64,000 bases of DNA from Chryseobacterium indologenes (GCA_001013295.1 LAZY01000043.1:1-64000), one strand, 5' to 3'. Counted from the first letter of the stretch, positions 36,279-45,650 are shown. Numbers and translations: made by a program. The notes: generated by a model not told the origin, from the sequence alone.

Positions 36279-37253
36279 ATGGGCGACTCTAATTTCAGTT
36301 ATCTTTCGGACAGCGATCTGATCGATATAATCCTTGTAGATCATCACCGGTATGGGGAAGATTATCAGCAGGAAATTTTGAATGAATTGAAAAACCGGAA
36401 TATTGATATTAGCAAGTTTGATAATGACAGCAGCTATATTCAATCTTTTATCAACGGTCTCCCAGACGGATGGAGCAGTGAAATCAAAAATATGTTTGAT
36501 GAACTTCAAGCTTCAGACTGGAACAGGTCTATGCACATACAAGCCAAAGAAAAGTACGGATATTTTCATTTCTCGGGAGGAAATTTACCGGAAAAGTTCA
36601 TCACAATTATCGAAAAACATAAAAGAATCATTGATAAGACCTGCTCGAGATGTGGTGGGAAGGAATATGTAGGTTCTAACGGTGGAGACTGGATTGAGAT
36701 TTTGTGCAGAAAATGTGCTCAGAATGATCTGATTCCATATGGAATCTATAATATTTCAGAGAAAGGATTTAGTTTCCCGAAAATTGATGATTCGGATAAG
36801 GATTTAAGCTGGGCGGATATTTCTAATGTACAGTTCAACCTTTCAGAAGATGAGCAAGCCATTACTTTTGATACCAACAGGGTTGTCAAAAGATATTATG
36901 GTATAGAAGAGTCTTCATTAGTTTTTTATTTTTTACAAAATCTTAATTTTCTGAAGTTTATGATTGCTATTCCTGATCAGCTGTTATCTCCTTCTGATAT
37001 AGAAAAAAGAACCCAATTTATCAATGCGCTCAAAAAATGTCATTTCTGTGACAAGAAAAGTTTGTATGCGGGAACCTGTAAATTATGTAGACGAAGCCTT
37101 GATTCCCTATTGTCTAGTTCTAGAAAGCACTATTTAAAGTTTTACAACAATATCCAGAATATTATTGATGAGGAAAGAGAAGATGTTCAGTTTTCTCTTG
37201 AGCATAACAATGAACTGAACTTCTTTTATCATAATGACTATTTTTTGGAATAA
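36279..37253 (+). CDS. Hypothetical protein with two Cys4 (zinc-ribbon-like) motifs
   Basis: A 324-residue soluble protein that I cannot assign. Two tetracysteine motifs stand out: Cys122/125 with Cys143/146 (CSRCGG ... CRKC) and Cys254/257 with Cys267/270 (CHFC ... CKLC). Both fit structural zinc sites. The N-terminus is acidic and helical (SDSDLIDIILVDHHRYGEDYQQEILNEL contains a predicted helix). Its stop lies seven bases from the stop of convergent yifB, with no terminator between them. Confidence 0.65.
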   Translation: MGDSNFSYLSDSDLIDIILVDHHRYGEDYQQEILNELKNRNIDISKFDNDSSYIQSFINGLPDGWSSEIKNMFDELQASDWNRSMHIQAKEKYGYFHFSGGNLPEKFITIIEKHKRIIDKTCSRCGGKEYVGSNGGDWIEILCRKCAQNDLIPYGIYNISEKGFSFPKIDDSDKDLSWADISNVQFNLSEDEQAITFDTNRVVKRYYGIEESSLVFYFLQNLNFLKFMIAIPDQLLSPSDIEKRTQFINALKKCHFCDKKSLYAGTCKLCRRSLDSLLSSSRKHYLKFYNNIQNIIDEEREDVQFSLEHNNELNFFYHNDYFLE

Positions 37254-37260
37254 AACTGGC

Positions 37261-38793
37261 TCAACCATTCCAGAATTCACGGTCTAAGCTTCTGTACTGG
37301 ATGGCCTCAGAAATATGATGAGAAAGGATCTTTTCAGATTCTTCGAGATCTGCAATCGTACGGGCAACTTTCAGAATTCTGTCATAGGCCCTTGCAGAAA
37401 GATTTAGCTTTTCCATGGCCAGTTTGATAAGGTTGAAAGAAGTTTCGTCCAGATCACAATAGGCTTCAATTTCTTTGGGACCAATCTGGGCATTGCTACT
37501 GATGTTAAGATTTTTATAGCGTTCATTCTGAATATCCCTTGCCTTCAAAACCCGTTCTCTGATGTCTTTGCTTTTTTCGCCCTTCCTTTTTTCAGAAAGC
37601 TGTTCAAATTCCACTTTCTGTACTTCGATATGAATGTCGATCCTGTCCAGAAGCGGCCCGGAAAGTTTGTTCATATATCGCTGCATTTCATACACAGAAG
37701 AAGTATTATTGGGATCATCAGGGAAAAAGCCACTCGGACTTGGGTTCATCGAGGCTACCAACATAAAGCTTGCAGGGTAATTTACAGTAAACCGCGCTCT
37801 GGAGATGGTCACTTCCCTATCTTCCAAAGGCTGTCTCATGACTTCCAATACCGTCCGTTTAAACTCCGGCATTTCATCCAGAAATAAGACCCCATTGTGA
37901 GCTAAGGAAATTTCTCCGGGCTGGGGATAACTCCCCCCACCGACAAGGGCAACATCTGATATTGTGTGATGTGGCGAGCGGAAAGGGCGAACAGTCATTA
38001 ATGAAGCTTCTGTTCCTATCTTTCCTGCTACAGAATGAATTTTAGTGGTTTCCAATGCTTCTTTTAAGGTCAAAGGAGGAAGAATGCCGGGCACTCTTTT
38101 CGCCAACATAGTTTTTCCGCTTCCGGGAGGGCCTATCAGGATGATGTTGTGACCTCCCGCCGCTGCTACTTCCATCGCTCTTTTGGCCGTTTCCTGACCT
38201 TTTACTTCTGAAAAATCAAACGGAAAATCATTGATTTTTTCATGGAATTCTTTTCTGGTATCCAATACGACTTTCTCAATTGCTTTCCCTTCATTAAAGA
38301 AATCAATAACTTCTTTGATATTTTCTACGCCATACACCTCAAGACTATCGACAATGGCAGCTTCCCTCGCATTTTGAATGGGAAGAATAATTCCTTTAAA
38401 TCCCTCTTCCCTTGCCTGAATAGCAATGGGAAGTACCCCTTTTATAGGCTGAAGACTTCCATCCAAAGAAAGCTCACCCATGATAATATAATTCTGGATT
38501 TCTTCGGCTAAAATCTGATCTGATGCCGCCAGAATTCCCACAGCGATACTCAGATCATACGCAGAACCTTCTTTTCTGAGATCTGCAGGAGCCATATTAA
38601 TGGTAATTTTCTTTCCGGGAATCTTATAACCTACGTTTTTCAAAGCAGCGGAAATTCTGTAACTGCTTTCTTTGATCGCATTATCCGGAAGACCTACCAA
38701 ATGGTATCCTACTCCGGTATCTACATTCACTTCAATGGTTATCGTCTGTGCAGCCACTCCATGAATGGCACTTCCATAAATTTTGATCAGCAT
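37261..38793 (-). CDS. YifB/ComM-type Mg-chelatase-like AAA ATPase
   Basis: YifB family, related to ComM, a helicase that aids branch migration in natural transformation. An N-terminal Lon-protease-like fold (residues 1-170, DTGVGYHLVGLPDNAIKESS, LAASDQI) is followed by the Mg-chelatase AAA core with Walker A GPPGSGKTML and Walker B GVLFLDE, then a C-terminal domain. The 510 residues are full length. Together with dprA at 13 kb it hints at natural competence in this organism. Confidence 0.93.
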   Translation of the reverse strand: MLIKIYGSAIHGVAAQTITIEVNVDTGVGYHLVGLPDNAIKESSYRISAALKNVGYKIPGKKITINMAPADLRKEGSAYDLSIAVGILAASDQILAEEIQNYIIMGELSLDGSLQPIKGVLPIAIQAREEGFKGIILPIQNAREAAIVDSLEVYGVENIKEVIDFFNEGKAIEKVVLDTRKEFHEKINDFPFDFSEVKGQETAKRAMEVAAAGGHNIILIGPPGSGKTMLAKRVPGILPPLTLKEALETTKIHSVAGKIGTEASLMTVRPFRSPHHTISDVALVGGGSYPQPGEISLAHNGVLFLDEMPEFKRTVLEVMRQPLEDREVTISRARFTVNYPASFMLVASMNPSPSGFFPDDPNNTSSVYEMQRYMNKLSGPLLDRIDIHIEVQKVEFEQLSEKRKGEKSKDIRERVLKARDIQNERYKNLNISSNAQIGPKEIEAYCDLDETSFNLIKLAMEKLNLSARAYDRILKVARTIADLEESEKILSHHISEAIQYRSLDREFWNG

Positions 38794-39018
38794 GGTGTGT
38801 TTTTGAAGTAAATATAATTAATATGCTATTTTGAAAATCAGGAACTTAATTGGATTTTTTTCTATGGAAAAAGATATTCTGAAAACAATATTAAGAAAAA
38901 TGGATACTGAGCTCTCTGCTTCAGTTTTATAGATACAAGTGAGGAACTGCTTTTTTTTCTTAACCTTTTTTAGGTAAATACGATCAACATATGTATAGTT
39001 TTCTTATCAGCCATCGGT

Positions 39019-39026
39019 CTACATTT
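39019..39026 (+). promoter_or_regulatory. -10-like box of the RidA-family gene
   Basis: TACATTTG matches TAnnTTTG and lies 18 bases before ATG 39045. No clear TTG is found at the expected upstream distance. It would lie inside the gene if the upstream TTG/ATG candidates near 38991 were used, which favours 39045. Confidence 0.4.
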
Positions 39027-39044
39027 GCTGCAAGCTTAAGAAAA

Positions 39045-39536
39045 ATGAAATCTATATTAAACTTATCAGCCCTTTTCATGGGCTTTCTGGCTTTATCACA
39101 ACATAAAACCACAAAAGAAACTACCTCAATTGTACATAAAAATCCAACAGCCATTTTTGACCCTACTCCGTTTGCCTTTTCGCATTCTGCAACTCCTACA
39201 AAAGCTAATGGCAAATATGTTTATATATCCGGGCAAAGCGGCGGGGAAGGTCTGAATCATCAGCTATCTGAAGATTTCAGAACCCAGGTCCAATCATCGC
39301 TTCAGAATCTGAAAACAGTATTGGCTGAATATAGTTTAGAGCCTAAAGATGTTCTTAAAATTACAATATTGATTGTAGATCATAATCAGGAAAAACTCAA
39401 AATTTGGACAGAAGAAACGAATAAAATCTGGAAAAATGATCAGCTTCCTGCAAGTACACTTATTCCGGTTCCAAAGTTAGCTTTGGATAATATGCTGATA
39501 GAGGTAGATGCTGTAGCATTTATTAAAGCGAAATAA
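39045..39536 (+). CDS. Exported RidA (YjgF) family protein lacking the deaminase Arg
   Basis: RidA-fold protein of 163 residues with an N-terminal signal sequence (MKSILNLSALFMGFLALSQ), so probably periplasmic, whereas classical RidA is cytoplasmic. Family marks are YVYISGQSGGEG, the QNLKTVLAEYSLEPKDVLKITILI helix-strand and the C-terminal LIEVDAVAFI. The position of the deaminase Arg (PAR in E. coli RidA) reads PAS here (Ser137). Imine deaminase activity is therefore doubtful. Confidence 0.82.
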   Translation: MKSILNLSALFMGFLALSQHKTTKETTSIVHKNPTAIFDPTPFAFSHSATPTKANGKYVYISGQSGGEGLNHQLSEDFRTQVQSSLQNLKTVLAEYSLEPKDVLKITILIVDHNQEKLKIWTEETNKIWKNDQLPASTLIPVPKLALDNMLIEVDAVAFIKAK

Positions 39537-39645
39537 AAATACAGCCTCAACAGACAAGGTTCTACGTTAATAGATTGCGCAGTAATAATATACCTTTGAT
39601 AAAAATTAATGACAGCCCAATTTAAAAACGTCTAAAAACAATACG

Positions 39646-40215
39646 ATGAAATTTTCAAGTGATTTAGTAATTTATGATTTAGAAGGAAGTTGCAAAACTT
39701 TTGGAAAAAATGAAATTCATGAAACGAATATCATAGAAATAGGGGCTGTAAAATTAGACAAGAAAACTTTTGAAATAAAAAGCGAATTCTCAATTTTAAT
39801 AAAGCCAAAACATTTTCCAATTCTGCCTGAAATCACAGATATTACGAATATTACCAATGAAATGGTTGAAAATGAAAAATATTTTGATGAAGCTATTCCT
39901 TTGTTTTTAGATTGGTATGGAGAAAAAAATAAATCAACGTTAGCGGGTTGGGGTTTATATTATGACTTACCTCTTTTGAGGAAAGAATTTACGGAATTTG
40001 GATTTGATTATCATCAATACTTTGTTGGTGGAGGTTTTGACATCAGAGCACTGGGGATTTATTGGCTGGCCAAAAAAAACATCTCTACATCCGGAATTTC
40101 ATTGGAAAGAGTTTTAGAAAAAATGAATGTAAAAGAAGATTTTAAATTTCATAGAGCATTAGACGATGCAAAAGCAACCGCATTAATATTACAACAAATT
40201 CTGAACGAAAAATAG
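39646..40215 (+). CDS. 3'-5' exonuclease, DEDDh family
   Basis: A 189-residue RNase T/DnaQ-fold exonuclease. Metal ligands are Asp11 and Glu13 in YDLEGS, a middle Asp in GLYYDLPLLRKEF, and His/Asp in HRALDDAKAT. The length and ITNITNEMV segment fit KapD/ERI-1-like 3' exonucleases that act on RNA or ssDNA. It is unlinked to replication genes. A TACCTTTG box lies at 39591-39598. Confidence 0.87.
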   Translation: MKFSSDLVIYDLEGSCKTFGKNEIHETNIIEIGAVKLDKKTFEIKSEFSILIKPKHFPILPEITDITNITNEMVENEKYFDEAIPLFLDWYGEKNKSTLAGWGLYYDLPLLRKEFTEFGFDYHQYFVGGGFDIRALGIYWLAKKNISTSGISLERVLEKMNVKEDFKFHRALDDAKATALILQQILNEK

Positions 40216-40380
40216 TTGTCTGCTTATAACAAAGGTTGTACAATAGTGAGCAGAAAGTACATCATTCACGTTTTGTGATTCGGCAGATCTTTAATATATT
40301 ATTACCCATTCATTTCTAAAAAATAAATTCAATCATTTGGTTATAAAAAGTCTTATTTTCGGGTCCCAAACTCAATAACC

Positions 40381-40731
40381 ATGAAAAAACTATTTTTTGT
40401 ATTGTACATGATCATCTTAGGCTGTGGCCATGGGGTAATGGCACAATCGAAAACTACGGAGACCAAGGCTGCTATGCTGAAGGTATTACGCAGCAAGCTC
40501 GCTAAAGGAACAGTTGAAGGGGGTGCTTCTAAAAAAAATGCTGAAAAATTTGCAGATTGCTTTACAAAAGAATTAAGCGAAAAACTGAACCTGGAAGAGC
40601 TTACCATTTTTTATAAGCTGAATACTGCAAAGCCTGCACAAATAAAAGAACTTGAGAAACAGGCTATAAAAATAGGTTTAAAGGAGAAAATGAAAACCCT
40701 GGGAATGTCTTGCGCATCTATCCTTCAATAA
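40381..40731 (+). CDS. Hypothetical exported small protein
   Basis: A 116-residue product with signal peptide MKKLFFVLYMIILGCGHGVM followed by AQ. The mature part is helical and charged (KFADCFTKELSEKLNLEELTIFYKL) with two Cys (about 60 and 111) that could form a disulfide. No family is recognised. Confidence 0.65.
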   Translation: MKKLFFVLYMIILGCGHGVMAQSKTTETKAAMLKVLRSKLAKGTVEGGASKKNAEKFADCFTKELSEKLNLEELTIFYKLNTAKPAQIKELEKQAIKIGLKEKMKTLGMSCASILQ

Positions 40732-41066
40732 ATCTATAATCTAACAGTTCATACCATTAAAAACCGGTACAAAATCAATTTGTACCGGACCCAACTATTA
40801 TTAAACTAACGAAGAAATTAATATATCTGAATTCTGAATAAAAAATAAATTTAAAATCAAGAAGTCAGATGCCGAAAAGAAGAAGTTCTTTATTTGGGGT
40901 CTATAATGCCCCATACTTAACAAGGAGATATTGCTCTACACAAGTATTAAAAAAACATAACGCTCTGATCTTCTTCTACAGTACAAGGATACTTCTACTT
41001 CCGGCACCTATACTTCTTTCCCACAATCAAAATTTTAATATATTTCTGTATTCCAATTATTTAATC
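40732..41066. other. Intergenic region between convergent genes
   Basis: 335 bases between the small exported protein and the T9SS protein. It contains one clear terminator hairpin near its left end. A plus-strand open frame starting at 40869 runs into the antisense of the T9SS gene and looks spurious. Confidence 0.5.
40755..40790 (-). terminator. Hairpin terminator downstream of the T9SS gene
   Basis: CCGGTACAAA and TTTGTACCGG form a perfect ten-base stem. A T run follows on the minus strand only. It lies about 280 bases beyond the T9SS gene, so the assignment is tentative. Confidence 0.6.
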
Positions 41067-42029
41067 TTATTTTTTTATAAACCTGTTCTTATATTCTGTT
41101 CCGTCATCGCTTTTAGAAACAATGATATAATTTCCAGGGACCAGGTGGCTCACATCAATTGCCTGATTATACTTATGATCATTCTTTTTCATGATCAGTT
41201 TGCCGGACATATCGATGATGGTAATTTCTTTATAGTTTTTATCTGATTCTTTCCCGATATAAAGGAACTGAGCAGTAGGATTCGGATATACTTTCAGATT
41301 GTTATTTTTGGCTTTTACCTCTCCCGTTCCCAGATTGCTACAGAATTCCCAGTTCCCGAAGTTCAGCTCTACAAACGTAACCGGATCTAGCATATGACAC
41401 TGTTCCGGACAATATTCTGTACAGGCATAAAATCCATACTTCCCATTCTGGGTAGCTACATAGGTATCTCCCTGAACCCCTGGAATAATGCAGGCATCAT
41501 TAGGTGAAGGAGGATTACTCCCTGGAACACATCTGAACCAAAGGTGCTTAGCATATACCACAGGGAATATATCGTCAAACTGTACTGAAGCTCCGTTGCA
41601 TACATTTATTGGTCCTGTATCCGTTTCTTCATAGGTTCCCGGAGTAAAAGTAGACATCATCGCTGGAAGTCCGTAAACGAATCCATCTGCAAATACAGCA
41701 GGACTTTCTGCAATACAGTCTCCTTCCACAACTGCTACTTTAAAATAGTTCAGCTGATCTCCGCCGTTAATAGTCAGCTGCTGTGATGTGGCTCCCGGGA
41801 TAGCAACCCAAGGATTATTATTGGGAGTCTGCCAGGTCCATTCCTGTTTGTACCATTGATAAGAACCGAAAGCTTGTGTCGAAAGTACTTCATTTTCTCC
41901 ATCACAGAACAGGATACTTCCAGCGATTTTTAGACCCAGCCTCGGACTGGTTATGGTAGGATTACACTGCGCCTTTATATTCAGAAAGCTGAATAATACG
42001 ACGGCTAAAAAAATTAGTTTTGTTTTCAT
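41067..42029 (-). CDS. T9SS type A sorting domain-containing protein
   Basis: A 320-residue secreted protein with signal peptide (ending NIKAQ). The middle region is Cys-rich, with Ig-like or PKD-like strands (FGSYQWYKQEWTWQ, ACTEYCPEQCHM). The C-terminal type IX secretion signal begins LKVYPNPTAQFLYIG, continues with ITIIDMSGKLIMKK and ends DGTEYKNRFIKK. It is the third gene after an ECF sigma factor and a TM plus barrel protein, 43 bases downstream, so it may be co-regulated by that sigma factor. Confidence 0.88.
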   Translation of the reverse strand: MKTKLIFLAVVLFSFLNIKAQCNPTITSPRLGLKIAGSILFCDGENEVLSTQAFGSYQWYKQEWTWQTPNNNPWVAIPGATSQQLTINGGDQLNYFKVAVVEGDCIAESPAVFADGFVYGLPAMMSTFTPGTYEETDTGPINVCNGASVQFDDIFPVVYAKHLWFRCVPGSNPPSPNDACIIPGVQGDTYVATQNGKYGFYACTEYCPEQCHMLDPVTFVELNFGNWEFCSNLGTGEVKAKNNNLKVYPNPTAQFLYIGKESDKNYKEITIIDMSGKLIMKKNDHKYNQAIDVSHLVPGNYIIVSKSDDGTEYKNRFIKK

Positions 42030-42072
42030 ATATAGACATTTAAGTTGATTTTTCTATAAATATCCTCTACAT

Positions 42073-43479
42073 TCAGTCAAGCAATAATCTGACTCCAAAC
42101 TTTATATTAAAAAGGAGTGGCTTTTCTTTATACATTGTATTGGGAGCATTTTCTCCTTTGAAATGATAGCCTATTCCCGGCTCTGCATAAATCCCAAATT
42201 TATCTATGACTTTCAGCTGCACTCCAACCGCCGTATTGACAGAAAACTGCAAAGGCTTATGATCCAGCTTCTCCTTTATGGTTTCTTTCACCTCATCATT
42301 GACGATATAATTTGTTGTAATACTTCCAGATATAGGTTTCTCCAACAACATTCCTCCTGTAACATATCCTGTAAACCTCCCTTTCTGAATCACATTATAA
42401 TTGACCTGAACCGGAATTCCCACATAGTGAACTACCTGATCTCCTTTGATATAATTACTTCCATTTCCTGAATGAAGCTCGGAAGCCAGTTTGGTATAAT
42501 TCAGTCCCGTTCCTATTCCCCATCTTTTTCCCAGGTTATAATACAGGGACAATCCTAATGTAACAGGGACTTTATGCCTGATTCTGGCCTCTACCGGTTT
42601 GCTTTGATTGGCCAGTAAAATTTCTGTCAGAGGGTCTTCTTCATATTCTGTTGCACTCCATACTTGCTCAATATTCATAGGTTTCCCATCGATGGAAGCA
42701 TATCCTGGAAACTGCTGTTCTGCTGAATTGGATGAAGCATTTCCTGTAAGCATACTCAACATCCATGATTTTTTTTGATGAAGCTTTGCCGTTTTCTCTT
42801 TCATCTGTTCAGCGTAGAGATTCTCATTTTGAGGCTCTTTCAAAAGGACTTCATCTTCTGGTTTTTCATTTACCGCCCCTTTTGAAGCTTCATCAGAAGA
42901 AACTATTTTTGGGTTTTCAGGATTCCCACCGGGGAAATATTTTTCTATATTTTCTGTTTTTCCAGTTTCTTTTTTATTATTTCCGGTTTCACTTCTCCAT
43001 ACGCTGTTAAAATTTCTTTTTCCCACAGTTTCTTTTACCTCATCTGTATTAAAAGCATTCTGAACTATAGAAGTTCCTGTATTCAAATGCATGTCTTCTT
43101 CAGCATCTGGACTAACTGGCTTTACCGGTTTGTTCCGAGCAGCGTTTTTCCCAGCATCTTTTGTATGATCTGCCCTATTTTCAGAAAGCATCTGATCTGT
43201 TTTATTGTCAGGCAATAACTTCATGGTCAGAATAAGCAGTACAATGGCTGCAGCAATACCTCCTATACGGTATAGCAGTGATCTTTGCCCCATATCCGAA
43301 TTTCCTGTATCTCCCATTTCAGAAGTCTTATCTGATTCGGAGGCTAAACTGAAAACAGCTCCTTTTTCTTCTTCTCCGGAGAACAGTTCGTCTCTGATGT
43401 CATCCCACAGCCCATCAGGAATATCTTCTTCATGGTCTTCCATTCTGCGGCGCAGGCTATTTAACCATTCATTATTCAT
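42073..43479 (-). CDS. Membrane-anchored protein with C-terminal outer-membrane beta-barrel-like domain
   Basis: A 468-residue protein encoded directly after an ECF sigma factor, with a four-base ATGA overlap. The N-terminus (residues 1-66) is acidic and soluble, like anti-sigma cytoplasmic domains. One transmembrane helix lies at about 69-88. A long disordered linker (90-290) leads to a C-terminal barrel-like domain (PVTLGLSLYYNLGKRWGIGTGLNY, HYVGIPVQVNYNV, FGIYAEPGIGYHF, NIKFGVRLLLD). The position fits an anti-sigma factor. The barrel fold fits PorT-like proteins. How one chain carries both is unclear. Confidence 0.72.
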   Translation of the reverse strand: MNNEWLNSLRRRMEDHEEDIPDGLWDDIRDELFSGEEEKGAVFSLASESDKTSEMGDTGNSDMGQRSLLYRIGGIAAAIVLLILTMKLLPDNKTDQMLSENRADHTKDAGKNAARNKPVKPVSPDAEEDMHLNTGTSIVQNAFNTDEVKETVGKRNFNSVWRSETGNNKKETGKTENIEKYFPGGNPENPKIVSSDEASKGAVNEKPEDEVLLKEPQNENLYAEQMKEKTAKLHQKKSWMLSMLTGNASSNSAEQQFPGYASIDGKPMNIEQVWSATEYEEDPLTEILLANQSKPVEARIRHKVPVTLGLSLYYNLGKRWGIGTGLNYTKLASELHSGNGSNYIKGDQVVHYVGIPVQVNYNVIQKGRFTGYVTGGMLLEKPISGSITTNYIVNDEVKETIKEKLDHKPLQFSVNTAVGVQLKVIDKFGIYAEPGIGYHFKGENAPNTMYKEKPLLFNIKFGVRLLLD

Positions 43480-44039
43480 ACTTGTGCTTTTTTTGACATT
43501 TTAAACTCTTTTATTTTCTGAACAAGCAATGCTTTTGCTCTGTGAAATTGCGATGCGGAAGAGTTTTCTGCAATTCCCAGGAGTCCTGAAATTTCTTTAT
43601 GGCTCTTTTTCTCAAACACATACAGATTGAAAACCGTTCTATAGCCTTCCGGAAGAGATCTGATCATTTTCATAATATCCTCCTGTGGTACTTCTTCAAA
43701 ATCCGGTTCTTCCTCTTCCGGAATATCAGAGAGATCCTCCACTTCCACAGCAGATCTGAAGTCATTATTCCGCCTGATGTATTTCAAAGATTCATTCACA
43801 ACAATACGGGTCATCCAGGCTCTCAAAGATCCATTTCCCCGGTATTCAAAAGATTCTATCGAGCGGAACATTTTGATAAAACTGTTTTGAAGAACATCAT
43901 GAACATCTTCTTTCTCAGCGATATACCGTGAACACACATAGGTCAGATTTCCGGAATAAGCTCCAAAAAGCTCTTTCCAGGCTGCTTCCTCTTTTTTCAG
44001 AAGCTGCTTTACTAAAATCTGTTCTTTGTTCTCACTCAT
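43476..44039 (-). CDS. ECF-type RNA polymerase sigma factor
   Basis: A 187-residue sigma-70 family factor of the extracytoplasmic function type. Region 2 is LFGAYSGNLTYVCSRYIAEKEDVHDVLQNSFIKMFRSIESFEY. Region 4 is LPEGYRTVFNLYVFEKKSHKEISGLLGIAENSSASQFHRAK. An acidic linker (DIPEEEEPDFEEVP) joins them. It overlaps the downstream gene by four bases, so the products are probably made in a fixed ratio. Confidence 0.93.
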   Translation of the reverse strand: MSENKEQILVKQLLKKEEAAWKELFGAYSGNLTYVCSRYIAEKEDVHDVLQNSFIKMFRSIESFEYRGNGSLRAWMTRIVVNESLKYIRRNNDFRSAVEVEDLSDIPEEEEPDFEEVPQEDIMKMIRSLPEGYRTVFNLYVFEKKSHKEISGLLGIAENSSASQFHRAKALLVQKIKEFKMSKKAQV

Positions 44040-44136
44040 ATACTGCTACCGTAGCTCTTTCAATATTGCCCCTATTGGCAGGGCAAAAATAGATTGCATC
44101 TTTTAAAACGCAATCCATTTATGATCATATCTATTG

Positions 44137-44712
44137 TTAATTTTTTATACAGAATGGGAAGTTATACTCAATCACCTCATAAGGGGTAAGTAACGTCCCA
44201 TCTACTGTAATTTTTTCTGCCATGACAGCAAATCTTAGCGACCTGTCCATTCCCACATAAAATCCTTTCTGCTTCGCTGTCATTACAACAACAGTTTTTT
44301 TATTTACTCCATCCACAGGAATCTGCAGTTCCAGTATCTTAGGGGCAAAAGTCAGCTCCACTACATTACTGGCTTGGTTTACTGATGCAGTATACTTAAG
44401 GTCATATTTCACTTTTCCAATTGCCTTTAATGCGGCTTCTGTTTTTATCGGATCTTTTACTACTGTTTTTACAATTTCACTGATGGGAAATTCTGCAAAC
44501 ATAATGGTGTCTTTTTTTACTTTAAAATCTCTGACACTTTCTTTTCTGGTGCTTCCCTGTACGGTAATCAGTTTTCCTTTATAATTTCCGCTCATTTCTT
44601 CCAACTTCACCGGTGGTACATCCGGTCCGTCGGTATTGCATGAGGATAAAGTAAATCCTACCAATACGATTACAACTGCTATTAGAAATCGGGGTACTGT
44701 AAATTTTTTCAT
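44137..44712 (-). CDS. DUF4840-like lipoprotein
   Basis: A 191-residue lipoprotein (lipobox LSSC, then NTDGPDVPPV). The mature part is beta-rich (SGNYKGKLITVQGSTRKESVRDFKV starts the domain) and ends EVIEYNFPFCIKN. The layout fits DUF4840, a Bacteroidota lipoprotein family of unknown function; I assign this from memory of the pattern. It lies 97 bases upstream of the ECF sigma gene on the same strand. Confidence 0.62.
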   Translation of the reverse strand: MKKFTVPRFLIAVVIVLVGFTLSSCNTDGPDVPPVKLEEMSGNYKGKLITVQGSTRKESVRDFKVKKDTIMFAEFPISEIVKTVVKDPIKTEAALKAIGKVKYDLKYTASVNQASNVVELTFAPKILELQIPVDGVNKKTVVVMTAKQKGFYVGMDRSLRFAVMAEKITVDGTLLTPYEVIEYNFPFCIKN

Positions 44713-45051
44713 TGCATTATTTTTTCATTGAACATTAATTATTTTCGAGTACTCAATTATATAAATCACTCATTTCAAAAATCTTGCATGCTTTTTTAAA
44801 AAAAAGATGATCACTTTTCATAAACAACTGATTTTAAGCGAATAAAAATCACATAACGTTGAAAGTTTTTTAATAAAAACCTATCCAATCTTCAGTATTC
44901 ACATTTCATAAGGTTTTACCTTCTGCTCAATCTTATGAATCTATTTTCTCTTCTTCTACCTAATTACCGGTAGAAAAAAACCGCCAGCTTATGGTATTGT
45001 CTCCATTATCTTAAGCCCGCTACATTTGTAAACAGAAAATGCAAAATAGTA
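44713..45051. other. Divergent intergenic region between two lipoprotein genes
   Basis: 339 A/T-rich bases. It holds the promoter of the plus-strand lipoprotein gene near its right end. Nothing else is identifiable beyond short palindromes. Confidence 0.5.
44997..45028 (+). promoter_or_regulatory. Predicted promoter of the small lipoprotein gene
   Basis: TTG at 44997-44999, a 21-base spacer and TACATTTG at 45021-45028. The -10 ends 23-29 bases before the ATG candidates. Confidence 0.5.
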
Positions 45052-45537
45052 ATGGGTATGAACATTCAAAACACAAGACAAATTATTTCAGGATTTCTAA
45101 TGGTAGCTCTTTCAACTGCCATTTTCACCGCATGCAGTAAAGATGATGATGCTACTGCCAAAGCGAATATGAAGTTTACTATTACTGTAAACGGAGCAGA
45201 TTCTAATGATCAGATAGATTTTCTCGTAAGCGCAGGAAATCACGACGCTAGCCAATACGGAAGCCCAGTCTGGAAGATGAATGGGGCCACCCAGGGGAAT
45301 GAAGACGATATAGCACTCGAAGTCAGTAATTTTACAGGAAACACAAAGACCTACGTATTTGAATCTGTAAAACCATTTGATTTCTCAAGCCTTCATGTCG
45401 CTGTTTCCAATTTCGACGGAGCTCCTATTTCTGTAAGCTATAAAGCAGAAGTTGGCGGAAATGTGGAAACCAATGAGAACAGATCTGTCGTGGCAGGCCA
45501 GACGTTTATTAAAGATTACTCTTATCAGGCCAAGTAG
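45052..45537 (+). CDS. Hypothetical lipoprotein, beta-rich
   Basis: A 161-residue lipoprotein: N-terminal signal with lipobox FTAC followed by SKDDD, then a beta-rich domain (MKFTITVNGADSNDQIDFLV, ISVSYKAEVGGNVE). No family is firmly recognised. Two in-frame ATGs (45052 and 45058) are equally possible. A consensus-like promoter lies just upstream. Confidence 0.68.
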   Translation: MGMNIQNTRQIISGFLMVALSTAIFTACSKDDDATAKANMKFTITVNGADSNDQIDFLVSAGNHDASQYGSPVWKMNGATQGNEDDIALEVSNFTGNTKTYVFESVKPFDFSSLHVAVSNFDGAPISVSYKAEVGGNVETNENRSVVAGQTFIKDYSYQAK

Positions 45538-45592
45538 TTTTCATCATCTTCATTATTTACGATCAGTTTTTTGGTAAAAACACAAATATTTA

Positions 45593-45634
45593 AGCAAAAA
45601 AGGAAGCTACACCTGTAACTTCCTTTTCTGCATT
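45593..45634. terminator. Terminator of the RND efflux operon (probably bidirectional)
   Basis: On the minus strand AAGGAAGTTAC, loop AGGT and GTAGCTTCCTT are followed by TTTTG. The plus strand also has CCTTTTC after the stem. It lies between convergent genes. Confidence 0.8.
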
Positions 45635-45650
45635 TATTTACTATTTATAT

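Noticed and set aside
40869..41246. Plus-strand open frame of 125 codons
   Set aside because: It runs antisense into the T9SS signal region and its sequence is not protein-like; no leader or domain supports it.
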